Assembly (NCBI RefSeq): GCF_900090275.1
Contig: NZ_LT607755.1
Coordinates: 682,001 to 746,000, forward strand
Direction: 5' to 3'
DNA: 64,000 nucleotides
Source of the DNA: Micromonospora zamorensis
GTDB taxonomy: Bacteria; Actinomycetota; Actinomycetes; Mycobacteriales; Micromonosporaceae
Shown: in pieces, positions 17,929 to 28,270 of the stretch
Layout of the letters: each line of letters begins with the position of its first letter
Numbering within the stretch: the stretch's first letter is position 1
Notes under the pieces: generated by a model
Told to the model about the DNA's origin: nothing
Seen by the model: the letters and a program-made list of their open reading frames with translations, nothing else
The model's database searches: none
Position numbers and translations under genes: made by a program

Positions 17929-18009
17929 CATGATCCACTCGACTTCACGGAAACCGCGGCATCCGCGACAGGCTGACACCCCGACTTCAATGAAGCCGAG
18001 TCGATCATG
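17929..18009. repeat. 81-bp palindromic element
   Basis: Terminal arms CATGATCCACTCGACTTCA (17929-17947) and TGAAGCCGAGTCGATCATG (17991-18009) are inverted copies (17 of 19 match). The right half (17972-18007) is similar to 6712-6747 downstream of the glucanase gene, indicating a dispersed family. Confidence 0.65.
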
Positions 18010-18116
18010 AGTTCGGCGATGACTGACGCCCTGCTCAGGGCCGGAAATTCGGTTGAATCTACGCGCCGGCGCCGGCAGGCTGAAGTCTCCGCCACCCCAC
18101 ATCCGGAGGACTTTCC

Positions 18117-21100
18117 ATGCGCCTGCTCCGTGATCTGTGGGGCACCTCGGCACGTCGTATGACGGTCGTGGCCGTCCTGATCGTGCTCGGCGCCGCCGGT
18201 CAGGCGGGCGCCTCGGCGCTGGCCGGAGCGGTGTTGGTGCATCGTTCGGCCGGCTTCTTCGTCGTGCTGGCCGCGGCGCTGGTCGCCGTGGTGCTCAGCG
18301 ACCTCGCGGTGAGCCTGCTGATGGCCGGCCTGACCGCCGACTGGTCCGCCGACGTCCGCCGACGGCTCTGCCGGGTCGCCTTCGGGCAGGACCTGCCCAC
18401 CCTGGAGACCACCCCGGTGGGTGAACTGCTCGACCGCATCGACGGGGACGTCTACCAGGTGGCGTCGGCGATCCGCAACCAGGGCACCCGGCTCGCCCAG
18501 GGGCTGTGCGTCGGCCTGTTGTCGATGGTCGTGGCGTTGGTCGTGTGGTGGCCGGCCGGTGTCGCGATGCTGCTGCTCACTGTGGTGCTCGCAGTCAGTC
18601 TGCGCCGGCCCACGGCGCGGATCGCCCCGGCCCGGATGGCTGAGGAGGAGGCGTGGTCCGACCTGGCCGCCGTGATGGAGGAGGCGGTGCACGGCCAGGA
18701 CGACGTACGGACCAGCCTGGCCCGCCCGTACGTGCTGCGGCTGTACGCAAGGCGGGCCGCCGCCGTGCTGTCCCGGGGCGGCCTGGTCTGGGTGTTGTCC
18801 GCGCGGGTGGCCGCCGCCGCGACCGCGACGATCCGGGCTGGCATCGGCGCGGTGGTGCTCGGCGGGGCCTGGGCGTTGACCACCGACCGGATCGACGCCG
18901 CCCGGCTCACCGCCATCTGGCTGCTCGCCCTGGCCTTCGGTGCCACCGCGGAACACGTCAGCCGGATGGTGCCGGAAATCCAGGAGGCTCTCGGCGCGTG
19001 GGCCCGGGTGCAGTTGCTGCACAAGGCACGGCAGGAGCCCGTCGGCGGCGCCAGCCCGACCGAGGGTGACCTGCGCATCCGCGACCTGACCTTCGGATAC
19101 CAGGTGAGTGGCCCGGAGGGTGGCCGGGGGGCCGCGCTGCGCGGGCTCAGCCTCACCTTTGCGCGTGGACGCTCGTACGCGCTGATCGGGCGGACCGGTT
19201 CGGGTAAGTCGACGCTCGCGAAGGTGCTCACCAGGGCTGTCGACGTGCCGTCGGGCACTGTCTTCCTCGGCGGCACCGACCTGTGTGACCTCGACGTCGA
19301 GCAGTTGCGCCGCTGGGTGGCACTGGTGCCGCAACGTACCGAGATCGTGGCCGGCACCCTCGCGGAGAACGTGGCGCTCTACGACCCCGAGCTGCTCGAC
19401 GCCGCGGCCCAGGCACTGAACGAGCTGGGCCTGGCCGGCTGGATCGCCGAGTTGCCGGACGGGTTGGCGACCCGGCTGGGGGAGGGCGGGCACGTGCTCT
19501 CCGCCGGCCAGGAGCAGCTGGTGGCGTTCGCCCGGATCCTGGTCCGGGACCCGCATGTGGTGATCCTCGACGAGGCCACCGCACGTCTGGATCCTGTCAC
19601 CGAGGCGCGGGTGCAGCGGGCCACCGAACGACTGCTGCGCGACCGGATCGGCATCGTCATCGCCCACCGGCTCTCCTCGGTGCGCCGCTGCGACGAGGTG
19701 GTCGTGCTGGCCGACGGCGCGGTGGTCGAGGCGGGCCCGTTGGAGACGTCGACGCGCTTCGCCGAACTGCTGGCGACCAGTCACGCGGCCGCGTACGCCG
19801 CAGTGGCACCGGCCGGCCGCGCCGGCGCCGGCGCCGGCACCGACCTGCTGGTCGGCCCCGACCCGGCCGACGCCTGGCCGAGCGAGCCGACCACCGAGCC
19901 GGTCGAGAGGGCCGGGCAGGTCGAGAAGGCCGAGCCGGTTGAGAAGGCCGGGCAGGTCGAGTCGGTCGAGAAGGCCGGGCCGACGCGGGCCGACCCGCCA
20001 CCGCTGCCTCCCGTGCCGCCGGCCCGGACGCTGCGGGAGATCATCCGACTCTGCACCAACGATCCCCGGTACGGGCTGGCGGCGATCGGGTTGTTCCTCG
20101 GGCTCAGCCTGCTGGGGCTGGACGGCCCGGTGCTGCCCTGGCTCTGGGCCGACCTGGTCGACGGGACCGGCAACCCGTACCTGCCGGCGATCGGGATCGT
20201 GGCCGGGCTGCTGGTCACCATGCCGCTGCCGTACTACACCCACGTCTGGTTCCCCCAGTGGTGGGTGCGGCAGATGCTGCGTATCGGCCTGCGCCTGGTG
20301 CACGGCCAGACCGGGGCGCGCCGGGTCAGCTCGCATACCCCGGCGGAGGTCGTGGCGCAGGGCGGTGACACCGAGCGGGTGGTCCAGCTCGCCGACAACG
20401 TGCTGGACCAGGGCGTCGCGCTGGTCCTGGTGGTCGCCATGACGGCGGTCACCGGGAGCGTCGTACCGGGGCTGTTCTTCCTCGGCACGATGGTGGTCTC
20501 CGGGCTGGCCGCGACGTTGTTCGGGCCGAAACTCGAACGCGCGGCCCGGGCGACGGTGGCGGCGCGGGCCGCCTTCGCCACGGCGCTGGTCTCCGCGCTC
20601 TCCGCGGCGCGGACGGTGAAGCTCGCCGGCGCGACCACGGCGGTGCTGCGTCACCTGGCGGGCCTGGACGTGCTGCGCAGCGACCGGCAGCGGCGGGAGA
20701 TCTCGGTGCAGGTGTGGGCGCGTTCCACGCCGTCGGTGGCCAGCGGGCTGTTGCCGATCGGCGCGTGGGCGCTCTACCTGAGCGGCTCGCTCTCCGCCGG
20801 GGCGGTGCTGGTGGCCGTCTCCACGCTGGGCGCGGCGCGCTGGTTCGCCTGGACCACCGCGTCGTTGATCTCCCAGCTACCCTCGGCGCGGGTCTGGACG
20901 CGGCGCACGGCGGCGATGACCGGAGTGAGCGCGTACTCCGCTGGGGTTTCGGCTGTCGACCTGGCCGCCGGGACGGCGCCCGCGCCCACGCCACCACCCC
21001 GGCATCCGCTGCGCTGCCTGGAGCTGCGCGGCTTCGGGGTGGTGCATTCCGACGGTACGGTGGCCGTCCGGGACGTCGACCTGAGCGTGCAGCGTGGGCA

Positions 21101-21692
21101 GTTGGTGCTGGTCGTCGGGCCGGTGGGGTCGGGCAAGTCCTCGTTGCTGCGGGCGCTGGCCGGGATCGTGCACCACACCGGTGAGCTGGCCTGGAACGGT
21201 GACCCGGTCACCGAGCCGGAGCTGTTCCTGCGCCCCAACCAGGTCGGTTACGTCGGCCAGTTGCCTCGGGTGCTGTCCGGCACTGTCGCCGACAACATCG
21301 CGCTCGGGCACGAGGTGGATGCGGCCGGGGCGGTCAGCACCGCACAGCTCGACCACGACCTGGCCGCCGCTGGCGGTGGGCTCGGTCTGCTCATCGGGCA
21401 CAAGGGCACCCGGCTGTCCGGCGGCCAGTTGCAACGGTTGGCGCTGGCCCGTGCGCTGGCCCCGCGTACCGAACTGCTGGTCGCCGACGACGTGTCGTCG
21501 GCGCTGGACGTCACGACCGAGCTGGCGCTGTGGCAGGCGTTGCGCGACCACGGGGTGACAGTGGTCGGCTCCACCGCGAAGCGCGCCGCGCTGGTCCGGG
21601 CCGACCACGTGGTGGTGCTGCTCGGCGGGCAGGTGGCGGCCCAGGGGACCTGGCAGGACCTGGAGGGGCGCTGGTCACACCTGGCCGGCTGA
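18117..21692 (+). CDS. Fused ABC exporter (TMD-NBD-TMD-NBD)
   Basis: A 1191-residue single-chain exporter made of two ABC half-transporters. TMD1 covers about 20-290. NBD1 has Walker A LIGRTGSGKST (about 357-367), signature LSAGQ (about 461) and Walker B VVILDEA with H-loop IVIAHRL. A linker of about 560-645 contains repeated VEKAG/VEKAE units. TMD2 covers about 645-930. NBD2 has Walker A VVGPVGSGKSS (about 999), signature LSGGQLQRLALARA and Walker B ELLVADDVS, where the catalytic Glu is Asp and the H-loop His is missing (VVGSTAKRAA). The protein therefore pairs one intact with one degenerate ATP site, as in heterodimeric exporters. The start ATG has GGAGGA 6 nt upstream. Substrate unknown. 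Confidence 0.93.
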   Translation: MRLLRDLWGTSARRMTVVAVLIVLGAAGQAGASALAGAVLVHRSAGFFVVLAAALVAVVLSDLAVSLLMAGLTADWSADVRRRLCRVAFGQDLPTLETTPVGELLDRIDGDVYQVASAIRNQGTRLAQGLCVGLLSMVVALVVWWPAGVAMLLLTVVLAVSLRRPTARIAPARMAEEEAWSDLAAVMEEAVHGQDDVRTSLARPYVLRLYARRAAAVLSRGGLVWVLSARVAAAATATIRAGIGAVVLGGAWALTTDRIDAARLTAIWLLALAFGATAEHVSRMVPEIQEALGAWARVQLLHKARQEPVGGASPTEGDLRIRDLTFGYQVSGPEGGRGAALRGLSLTFARGRSYALIGRTGSGKSTLAKVLTRAVDVPSGTVFLGGTDLCDLDVEQLRRWVALVPQRTEIVAGTLAENVALYDPELLDAAAQALNELGLAGWIAELPDGLATRLGEGGHVLSAGQEQLVAFARILVRDPHVVILDEATARLDPVTEARVQRATERLLRDRIGIVIAHRLSSVRRCDEVVVLADGAVVEAGPLETSTRFAELLATSHAAAYAAVAPAGRAGAGAGTDLLVGPDPADAWPSEPTTEPVERAGQVEKAEPVEKAGQVESVEKAGPTRADPPPLPPVPPARTLREIIRLCTNDPRYGLAAIGLFLGLSLLGLDGPVLPWLWADLVDGTGNPYLPAIGIVAGLLVTMPLPYYTHVWFPQWWVRQMLRIGLRLVHGQTGARRVSSHTPAEVVAQGGDTERVVQLADNVLDQGVALVLVVAMTAVTGSVVPGLFFLGTMVVSGLAATLFGPKLERAARATVAARAAFATALVSALSAARTVKLAGATTAVLRHLAGLDVLRSDRQRREISVQVWARSTPSVASGLLPIGAWALYLSGSLSAGAVLVAVSTLGAARWFAWTTASLISQLPSARVWTRRTAAMTGVSAYSAGVSAVDLAAGTAPAPTPPPRHPLRCLELRGFGVVHSDGTVAVRDVDLSVQRGQLVLVVGPVGSGKSSLLRALAGIVHHTGELAWNGDPVTEPELFLRPNQVGYVGQLPRVLSGTVADNIALGHEVDAAGAVSTAQLDHDLAAAGGGLGLLIGHKGTRLSGGQLQRLALARALAPRTELLVADDVSSALDVTTELALWQALRDHGVTVVGSTAKRAALVRADHVVVLLGGQVAAQGTWQDLEGRWSHLAG

Positions 21693-21703
21693 GAGCGGGA
21701 TGA

Positions 21704-21741
21704 CGGTCGGGCGGCTGCGCACAGCGGCAGCCGCCCGACCG
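21704..21741. terminator. Bidirectional terminator between ABC gene and Old Yellow Enzyme gene
   Basis: Perfect 15-bp arms (CGGTCGGGCGGCTGC and complement) around an 8-nt loop lie between two convergent stop codons. Confidence 0.8.
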
Positions 21742-21750
21742 CCCGGAAGA

Positions 21751-22818
21751 TCAGGCCGCGCGGGCGTACTGGGCGGGGCCGGAGTACGCGACGCCGAGCT
21801 TGGCGGCGGCTCGGCGCGGCCAGTACGGGTCGCGCAGCAGCTCCCGGCCCAGCAGCACCAGGTCGGCCTCGCCGCTGGCGACGATCTGCTCCGCGTGCTC
21901 GGGCTCGACGATCAGGCCCACAGCGCCGGTCGGCACACCGGCGTCGCGGCGGATCTGCGCGGCCAGCGGCACCTGGTAGCCGGGGCCGAGCGGGATGCGC
22001 TGGTCGGTGCTGACGCCACCGGAGGACGCGTCGACCAGGTCGACGCCGACGCCGGCCAGCTCGCCGGCGAGCACCACGCTGTCCTCGATCGTCCAGCCGC
22101 CCTCAGCCCAGTCGGTGGCGGAGATCCGGGTCAGCACCGGCACGTCCTCGCCGACCGCGGCGCGCACCGCGCGGGCCACCTCCAGGGTGAGTCGCATCCG
22201 GGCGGCCCGGTCGCCGCCGTAGGAGTCGGTGCGGTGGTTGGTCAGCGGCGAGAGGAACTCGTTGAGCAGGTAGCCGTGCGCGGCGTGGATCTCCACGGCG
22301 GCGAAGCCGGCGTCCAGCGCGCGTTCGGCGGCCGCGGCGAACGCCTGGACCACACCGGCGATGCCGGCCTCGTCGAGGCTGGTCGGCGTCCGGTAGTCGG
22401 TGGTGAACGGCTCCGAGCCGGGCGCGACGGGCGTCCAGCCACCCTCGCTGTCCGGCACGCCACCGCGTTCCGGTGCCCACGGCCGGTAGGTGGAGGCCTT
22501 GAAACCGGCGTGCGCTAGCTGCACGGCCGGCACGGCGCCGTGGGCGGCGACGAACGCGGTCACCGGTCGCCAGGCGTCGACGTGCGCGCCGGACCACAGC
22601 CCGGTGTCCTGCGGGCTGATCCGGCCCTCGGGGAGCACGGCGGTCGCCTCGGTCAGGATCAGACCGGCACCGCCGACCGCGCGACTGCCCAGGTGGATCA
22701 GGTGCCAGTCGGTGGGCAGACCATCGGGGCCGGCGGAGTACTGGCACATGGGGGCCATGGCGATCCGGTTGGGCAGTGTGACCCCGCGCAGGGCCAGGGG
22801 GGTGAACAGGGAACTCAT
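21751..22818 (-). CDS. Old Yellow Enzyme, YqjM/NamA-type NADPH:flavin oxidoreductase
   Basis: A 355-residue FMN TIM barrel that reduces activated C=C bonds of enones or quinones with NADPH. It shows the class III (YqjM-like) marks: Cys in MAPMCQYSA (about residue 25), AVQLAHAGFKAS, the His pair in VEIHAAHGYLLNEFLSP and a C-terminal LLGRELLRDPYWP with the arginine after the FMN phosphate site. The physiological substrate is unknown; these proteins often act in stress and xenobiotic response. The start ATG follows AGAGGA. It is co-directional with the upstream symporter but separated by a terminator. Confidence 0.93.
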   Translation of the reverse strand: MSSLFTPLALRGVTLPNRIAMAPMCQYSAGPDGLPTDWHLIHLGSRAVGGAGLILTEATAVLPEGRISPQDTGLWSGAHVDAWRPVTAFVAAHGAVPAVQLAHAGFKASTYRPWAPERGGVPDSEGGWTPVAPGSEPFTTDYRTPTSLDEAGIAGVVQAFAAAAERALDAGFAAVEIHAAHGYLLNEFLSPLTNHRTDSYGGDRAARMRLTLEVARAVRAAVGEDVPVLTRISATDWAEGGWTIEDSVVLAGELAGVGVDLVDASSGGVSTDQRIPLGPGYQVPLAAQIRRDAGVPTGAVGLIVEPEHAEQIVASGEADLVLLGRELLRDPYWPRRAAAKLGVAYSGPAQYARAA

Positions 22819-22837
22819 GGGGTCATCCTCTCGAAGA

Positions 22838-22873
22838 CGGCGACGGGCCCCTCCGGGGAGGGGCCCGTCGCCG
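22838..22873 (-). terminator. Hairpin terminator of the symporter gene
   Basis: Perfect 17-bp arms (CGGCGACGGGCCCCTCC and complement) around a 2-nt loop lie 16 nt past the minus-strand symporter stop and just upstream of the Old Yellow Enzyme start. Confidence 0.8.
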
Positions 22874-22888
22874 TCGGTGTCAGCTGGA

Positions 22889-24205
22889 TCAGGCGGGTAC
22901 GGGGCTCAGCTCGTCCTGTCGGGTCGGCCGGGGGTCGGCGACCGGCTCCGGGTCGGTCAGGTCCCGCCGACCGGCGGACTCGTACGCGGCCCGGTCGAGG
23001 GTGCCCTCCCGGGCGGCGACCACTGTCGGCACGAGTGCCTGCCCGGCCACGTTGGTGGCGGTGCGGATCATGTCCAGGATCGGGTCGATGGCCAGCAGCA
23101 GGCCGGCGCCGGCAAGCGGCAGGCCCAGCGTGCTGAGGGTCAGGGTGAGCATCACGATCGCGCCGGTCAGGCCGGCGGTGGCCGCCGAGCCGACCACCGA
23201 GACGAAGGCGATCAGCAGGTAGTCGGTCACGCCGAGCTGCACACCGAACACCTGGGCCACGAAGATCGCAGCGAGTGCCGGGTAGATGGCTGCGCAACCG
23301 TCCATCTTCGTGGTGGCGCCGAACGGCACCGCGAACGAGGCGTACTCGCGGGGGACGCCGAGGCGCTCGACGGAGCGCTGGGTCACCGGCATGGTGCCGA
23401 CCGAGGAGCGGGACACGAAGGCCAGCTCGATCGCCGGCCAGGCGCCGGCGAAGAAGCGCAGCGGGTTGAGGCGGCCGGCGAGGATCAGCACCAGCGGGTA
23501 GACCACGAACAGCACGATGGCGCAGCCGACGTAGACGGCGGTGGTGAACTTCGCGAGGGGGGCCAGCAGGTCCCAGCCGTACGAGGCGACGGCGTTGCCG
23601 ATCAGGCCGAGGGTGCCGATCGGGGCGAGGCGGATGACCCACCAGAGCGCCTTCTGGACGATCTCCAGCAGGGACCGGTTCAGCGCCACGAAGGGCTCGG
23701 CGGGCTCGCCGACCAGCAGGGCCGCGGCACCCACGACGACGGCGAGGAAGACGATCTGGAGGACGTTGCCCTCGACGAACGCGCCGACCGGGTTGGTGGG
23801 CACGATGCCGGTGAGGAAGTCGGTCCACGAGCCGGTGTTCTTCGGCGGGGCCGCGCCACCCAGGTCGAGGGTCACGCCCTTGCCCGGGTTGGTGAGCAGG
23901 CCGAGGCCGATGCCGATGCTCACCGCGATCAGGGCGGTGATGCCGAACCACATCAGGGTCTTGAGGGCGAGCCGGGCGGCGTTCGCGACGCCGCGCAGGC
24001 TGACCACGCTGACCACGATGGCGGTGAAGACCAGCGGCGGCACCGCCAGTTTGAGCAGCTGGATGAAGAGGCTGCCGACGGTGTGCAGGGTGGTGGTCAG
24101 CCAGCTCAGGTCGTTGGCGCGGGCCAGGAAGCCCAGCGCGACGCCGAGCACGAGGCCGAGCAGGATCTGCACGGAGAAGGGAATCTTGCGCAGGCCGAAA
24201 GGCAT
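22889..24205 (-). CDS. Dicarboxylate/amino acid:cation symporter (DAACS, GltP/DctA family)
   Basis: A 438-residue sodium- or proton-coupled importer for C4-dicarboxylates or acidic amino acids. The family's hairpin 1 serine motif (VSRSSVGTMPVT), the helix 7 motif FGATTKMDG (usually NMDG; here KMDG), hairpin 2 (MLTLTLSTLGLP) and the helix 8 binding segment DPILDMIRTATNVAGQ are all in place. The Asp and Arg/Thr of DMIRTATNV are the residues that contact substrate; the usual actinobacterial dicarboxylate type has this arginine. The start ATG has no clear ribosome-binding site. The 210 bp upstream hold CCAGACAATTGGAC, a possible operator half. Confidence 0.93.
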   Translation of the reverse strand: MPFGLRKIPFSVQILLGLVLGVALGFLARANDLSWLTTTLHTVGSLFIQLLKLAVPPLVFTAIVVSVVSLRGVANAARLALKTLMWFGITALIAVSIGIGLGLLTNPGKGVTLDLGGAAPPKNTGSWTDFLTGIVPTNPVGAFVEGNVLQIVFLAVVVGAAALLVGEPAEPFVALNRSLLEIVQKALWWVIRLAPIGTLGLIGNAVASYGWDLLAPLAKFTTAVYVGCAIVLFVVYPLVLILAGRLNPLRFFAGAWPAIELAFVSRSSVGTMPVTQRSVERLGVPREYASFAVPFGATTKMDGCAAIYPALAAIFVAQVFGVQLGVTDYLLIAFVSVVGSAATAGLTGAIVMLTLTLSTLGLPLAGAGLLLAIDPILDMIRTATNVAGQALVPTVVAAREGTLDRAAYESAGRRDLTDPEPVADPRPTRQDELSPVPA

Positions 24206-24416
24206 GAGACGTTGTCCAATTGTCTGGTTCCGAGCGGGTGGGCGTGTGTGTCGCGGCTATGCCGGACAGACGCCGCTGGCCTGCAGTCGGAGATCGACGT
24301 ACAGGCGCTCGGTGAGGCCCCAGACATTGGTCATCGCTCGCCGACGTTACGCCGATTCCCGCTCGGAGGAAGGGGTGATCGGCGTGAGGCTCCTTACATC
24401 CGGTCCGTCCGCCGTC

Positions 24417-25073
24417 CTATCGACGGGCCAGGGCGAGGGCTGTCGCGGTCGAGAGGCCCCACAGCACCGCGACGGCGAGGACCAGCCGTTCCAGCACGCC
24501 CACCACCGCACCCCGGCCGAGGACGAGCATCGCCAGCCCCACCGCGGCGCAGAGCGGCAGCGCCACCGCGGCGGCCAGGCCGGCCAGCCGACGGAGCACC
24601 GGGCCCGCCGGCCCGGACACGGCGAGCGTGACCATGGCGAGGACCACCGACGCGGTCGCCGCGATGCTCGTGCCGCCGTGCACCAGATCCGCCGCCGTCG
24701 CCCGCTCGAACGGTGGCAGCGGGCAGCCAGCGGAGCAGGTCACGGCCCCGGACACGGCGGTGAAGACCGCGCCGGTGGCGAGCAGGGCCGGTGCCGCCCA
24801 CACCCCGGGAGGCAGCGCCGCGCCGACCAGCAGCAGCGCTGCGGCCAGAGCGAGGATCCCGATCCGGTACGTCGTGGCGTGACCACTGCCGGCGATGCCC
24901 GCCTCGCTGACGTACCCGGTGAGCCCCGGACCGGGACCGGCGACCACGGCGACGGTCACCGCGACCGCCCCGGCCAGCGCGCAGCCGGCCGCGGCGGACC
25001 CGGCGACCCGGCGGGCGACGTCGGCGCGGGCCCTCGGCGCGGTCGTGGTGCCGGGCCGACCCGGCTCAGCCAC
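24417..25073 (-). CDS. DUF998-type membrane protein
   Basis: A 218-residue integral membrane protein with about six hydrophobic segments and the spacing of the DUF998 family, whose function is unknown. A pair of cysteines (VTCSAGCPLPPFERA) in an extracytoplasmic loop and a following His (DLVHGGTS) are typical family positions. The start is the GTG at 25073, which overlaps the 3' end of the upstream reductase gene by 8 bp; the frame extends further upstream only inside that gene. Translational coupling is likely. Confidence 0.75.
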   Translation of the reverse strand: MAEPGRPGTTTAPRARADVARRVAGSAAAGCALAGAVAVTVAVVAGPGPGLTGYVSEAGIAGSGHATTYRIGILALAAALLLVGAALPPGVWAAPALLATGAVFTAVSGAVTCSAGCPLPPFERATAADLVHGGTSIAATASVVLAMVTLAVSGPAGPVLRRLAGLAAAVALPLCAAVGLAMLVLGRGAVVGVLERLVLAVAVLWGLSTATALALARR

Positions 25074-26031
25074 GCCCGTGTGGCGTGCTCCAACCGGAGT
25101 CGTCAGGCCCGAGCGGCACGATGCCGCTCGGGTTGATCTCCCGGTGGGTGCCGTAGTAGTGCCGCTTGATGTGGTCGAAGTCCACCGTCTCACCGAAGCC
25201 CGGGGTCTGGAACAGGTCCCGGGCGTACGCCCAGAGCATCGGCATCTCGGTCAGCTTCTGCCGGTTGCACTTGAAATGTCCGTGGTACGCGGCGTCGAAC
25301 CGGACCAGTGTGGTGAACAGCCGCACGTCGGCCTCGGTGATCGCCTCACCCATCAGGTAGCGCTGCCCGGCGAGGCGTTCGGACAAGGCGTCCAGCCGGG
25401 CGAAGAGTGCCCGGAATGCCTCTTCGTACGCCTCCTGCGAGGTGGCGAACCCGCACCGGTACACGCCGTTGTTGACGTCGGTGTGGATCTCGGCCATCAG
25501 CGCGTCCATCTCGGGGCGCAGTTCGACCGGGTACAGGTCCGGTGCGTCGGGCGCGTGCAGCGAGCGCCACTCGGTGGAGAGGTCGAGGGTGAGCTGCGGG
25601 TAGTCGTTGGTGACGACCCGGCCGGTCAGGGTGTCGACCAACGCCGGCACTGTCACCCGGCCCGTGTAGTCCGCGTCGGTGGCCAGGTACGCCTCGGAGA
25701 GGAAGCTGACGCCGAGGACCGGGTCGAAGCCGTCCGGGTCCAGGGCGAACGCCCAGCCCCGCTCGTCGCGGATCGGGTCGACGGTGCCCAGCGAGATCGC
25801 GTCGTCCAGGCCGAGCAGGCCCCGCACGATCCTCGCCCGGTGCGCCCACGGGCAGGCGCGGCACCAGATCAGCCGGTACCGGCCGGCCTCCAGCGGCCAA
25901 CGGTCCTGCTCGTCGGGCCCGCCACCGGGCGGGGACGTGGAGTCGGCGGTGACCCGACCGGTGAACCGGTTGGGCTGACGGACGAACGCGCCGCCGCCGC
26001 TGGTCTCTGCGCTGAACTGGGCCCGGGCCAT
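25066..26031 (-). CDS. Glutathionyl-hydroquinone-reductase family enzyme (Xi-class GST)
   Basis: A 321-residue GST-fold protein of the YqjG/EcM family. The catalytic cysteine motif WCRACPWAHRARIVR (residues about 56-70) and the C-terminal all-helical domain with TEADVRLFTTLVRFD-type sequence and HIKRHYYGTHREINP are diagnostic. In bacteria with glutathione it reduces glutathionyl-hydroquinones. Actinobacteria generally use mycothiol, so the true thiol is uncertain and may be mycothiol. TAGGTT ends 6 nt before the ATG, with no Shine-Dalgarno site, so the transcript may be leaderless. The coupled DUF998 gene follows. Confidence 0.92.
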   Translation of the reverse strand: MARAQFSAETSGGGAFVRQPNRFTGRVTADSTSPPGGGPDEQDRWPLEAGRYRLIWCRACPWAHRARIVRGLLGLDDAISLGTVDPIRDERGWAFALDPDGFDPVLGVSFLSEAYLATDADYTGRVTVPALVDTLTGRVVTNDYPQLTLDLSTEWRSLHAPDAPDLYPVELRPEMDALMAEIHTDVNNGVYRCGFATSQEAYEEAFRALFARLDALSERLAGQRYLMGEAITEADVRLFTTLVRFDAAYHGHFKCNRQKLTEMPMLWAYARDLFQTPGFGETVDFDHIKRHYYGTHREINPSGIVPLGPDDSGWSTPHGRG

Positions 26032-26137
26032 GCCGCCAACCTATCCGCTGCCGACGCGGATATCCTGGCGGCCGGCAGCCCCCGCGACCCCGTGGGCGTG
26101 CCCCACCCCCGCCGTCTGCACCCCCGAAGGACTCGCG

Positions 26138-27343
<1,206 letters not shown>

Positions 27344-27453
27344 AGTGGTCCACACCACACGACCCGCGGGTCGACCGGTGCCCACGCGTGCCCGCTGCGC
27401 GCCCCGACGCCGGTGCTGTCCCGCGCCGCGGCGATGAACTGGGGAGCACGCTG

Positions 27454-28266
27454 ATGCCGGACGGACTGCCGACCGAGATCGATCTGACCAGGCCGAGCGC
27501 GGCCCGGGTGTACGACTATTTCCTGGGCGGGGCGCACAACTTCGAGATCGACCGGCAGCTGGCCGAACAGATCGCCAGCATGACGCCGAATCTCGCCGCC
27601 ACCATGCGTTCGGGCCGCGAGTTCCTGCGCCGGGCCGTCCGGGCGCTGCTCGACGCCGGCATCGACCAGTTCCTCGACATCGGCTCCGGAATTCCCACCG
27701 TGGGCAACGTGCACGAGGTGGCCCAGGGGGTGAACCCCAAGGCCCGAGTGGTGTATGTCGACATCGACCCGGTGGCGGTCGCGCACAGCCGGGAGTTGCT
27801 CGCCGGCAACGAGCTGACCGGGGTCATCCACGCCGACCTGCGTGAGCCGGAGCGGATCCTCGCCGAGACCCGGCAGCTCGGGCTGATCGACTTCAGCCGG
27901 CCGATGGGCATCCTGCTGGCCGGGGTGGTGCACTTCATCCCCGACAGCGACCGGCCTGAGGAGATTCTGGCCACCCTGCGGGCCGCCGCCGCGCCGGGCA
28001 GCTTCCTGGTCATCTCGCACTCCACGTTCGAGGACCAGCCGCAGGAGATGCTGGACGCCCAGCGTCTCTCCGCGCGGACGGACACCGAGATCACCCTGCG
28101 CTCCCGCGCCCAGGTCACCGGTTTCTTCGGGGACTGGACGGTCCTCGAACCGGGCGTGGTGCACATGCCGCTCTGGCGGCCCGACTCACCGTCCGACGTG
28201 GACGAGCACCCGGAGCGGTTCGGCGCCTTCGGGGGCGTCGCCCGGTACGACCAGCCCGCCGGCTGA
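27454..28266 (+). CDS. SAM-dependent methyltransferase, DUF574 family (Methyltransf_19)
   Basis: A 270-residue protein with the DUF574 opening IDLTRPSAARVYDYFLGGAH, then MTPNLAATMRSGREFLRRAV, the SAM-binding strand QFLDIGSGIPTVGNVHEVAQ and VVYVDIDPVAVAHSRELL. The family is abundant in Streptomyces and Micromonospora, with no settled substrate. GGGGAGCA precedes the ATG at 27454. It is followed after 4 bp by the GGDEF-EAL gene, so the two are probably co-transcribed. Confidence 0.93.
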   Translation: MPDGLPTEIDLTRPSAARVYDYFLGGAHNFEIDRQLAEQIASMTPNLAATMRSGREFLRRAVRALLDAGIDQFLDIGSGIPTVGNVHEVAQGVNPKARVVYVDIDPVAVAHSRELLAGNELTGVIHADLREPERILAETRQLGLIDFSRPMGILLAGVVHFIPDSDRPEEILATLRAAAAPGSFLVISHSTFEDQPQEMLDAQRLSARTDTEITLRSRAQVTGFFGDWTVLEPGVVHMPLWRPDSPSDVDEHPERFGAFGGVARYDQPAG

Positions 28267-28270
28267 TCCC

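Larger units (their letters stand above)
17223..18116. other. 894-bp gene-free region rich in repeats
   Basis: I see no credible coding sequence. The first 150 bp would hold the promoter of the minus-strand lysozyme-like gene; TTGACG read on the minus strand at 17349-17354 is a weak candidate. The rest holds four copies of a 26-nt module (17422-17721) and a palindromic element (17929-18009), then the ribosome-binding site GGAGGA of the ABC gene. Confidence 0.6.

Noticed and set aside
17829..20654. 941-codon minus-strand frame opposite the ABC exporter
   Set aside because: The plus-strand frame has complete ABC motifs; the minus frame is Gly/Gln/His/Arg-rich with no homology.
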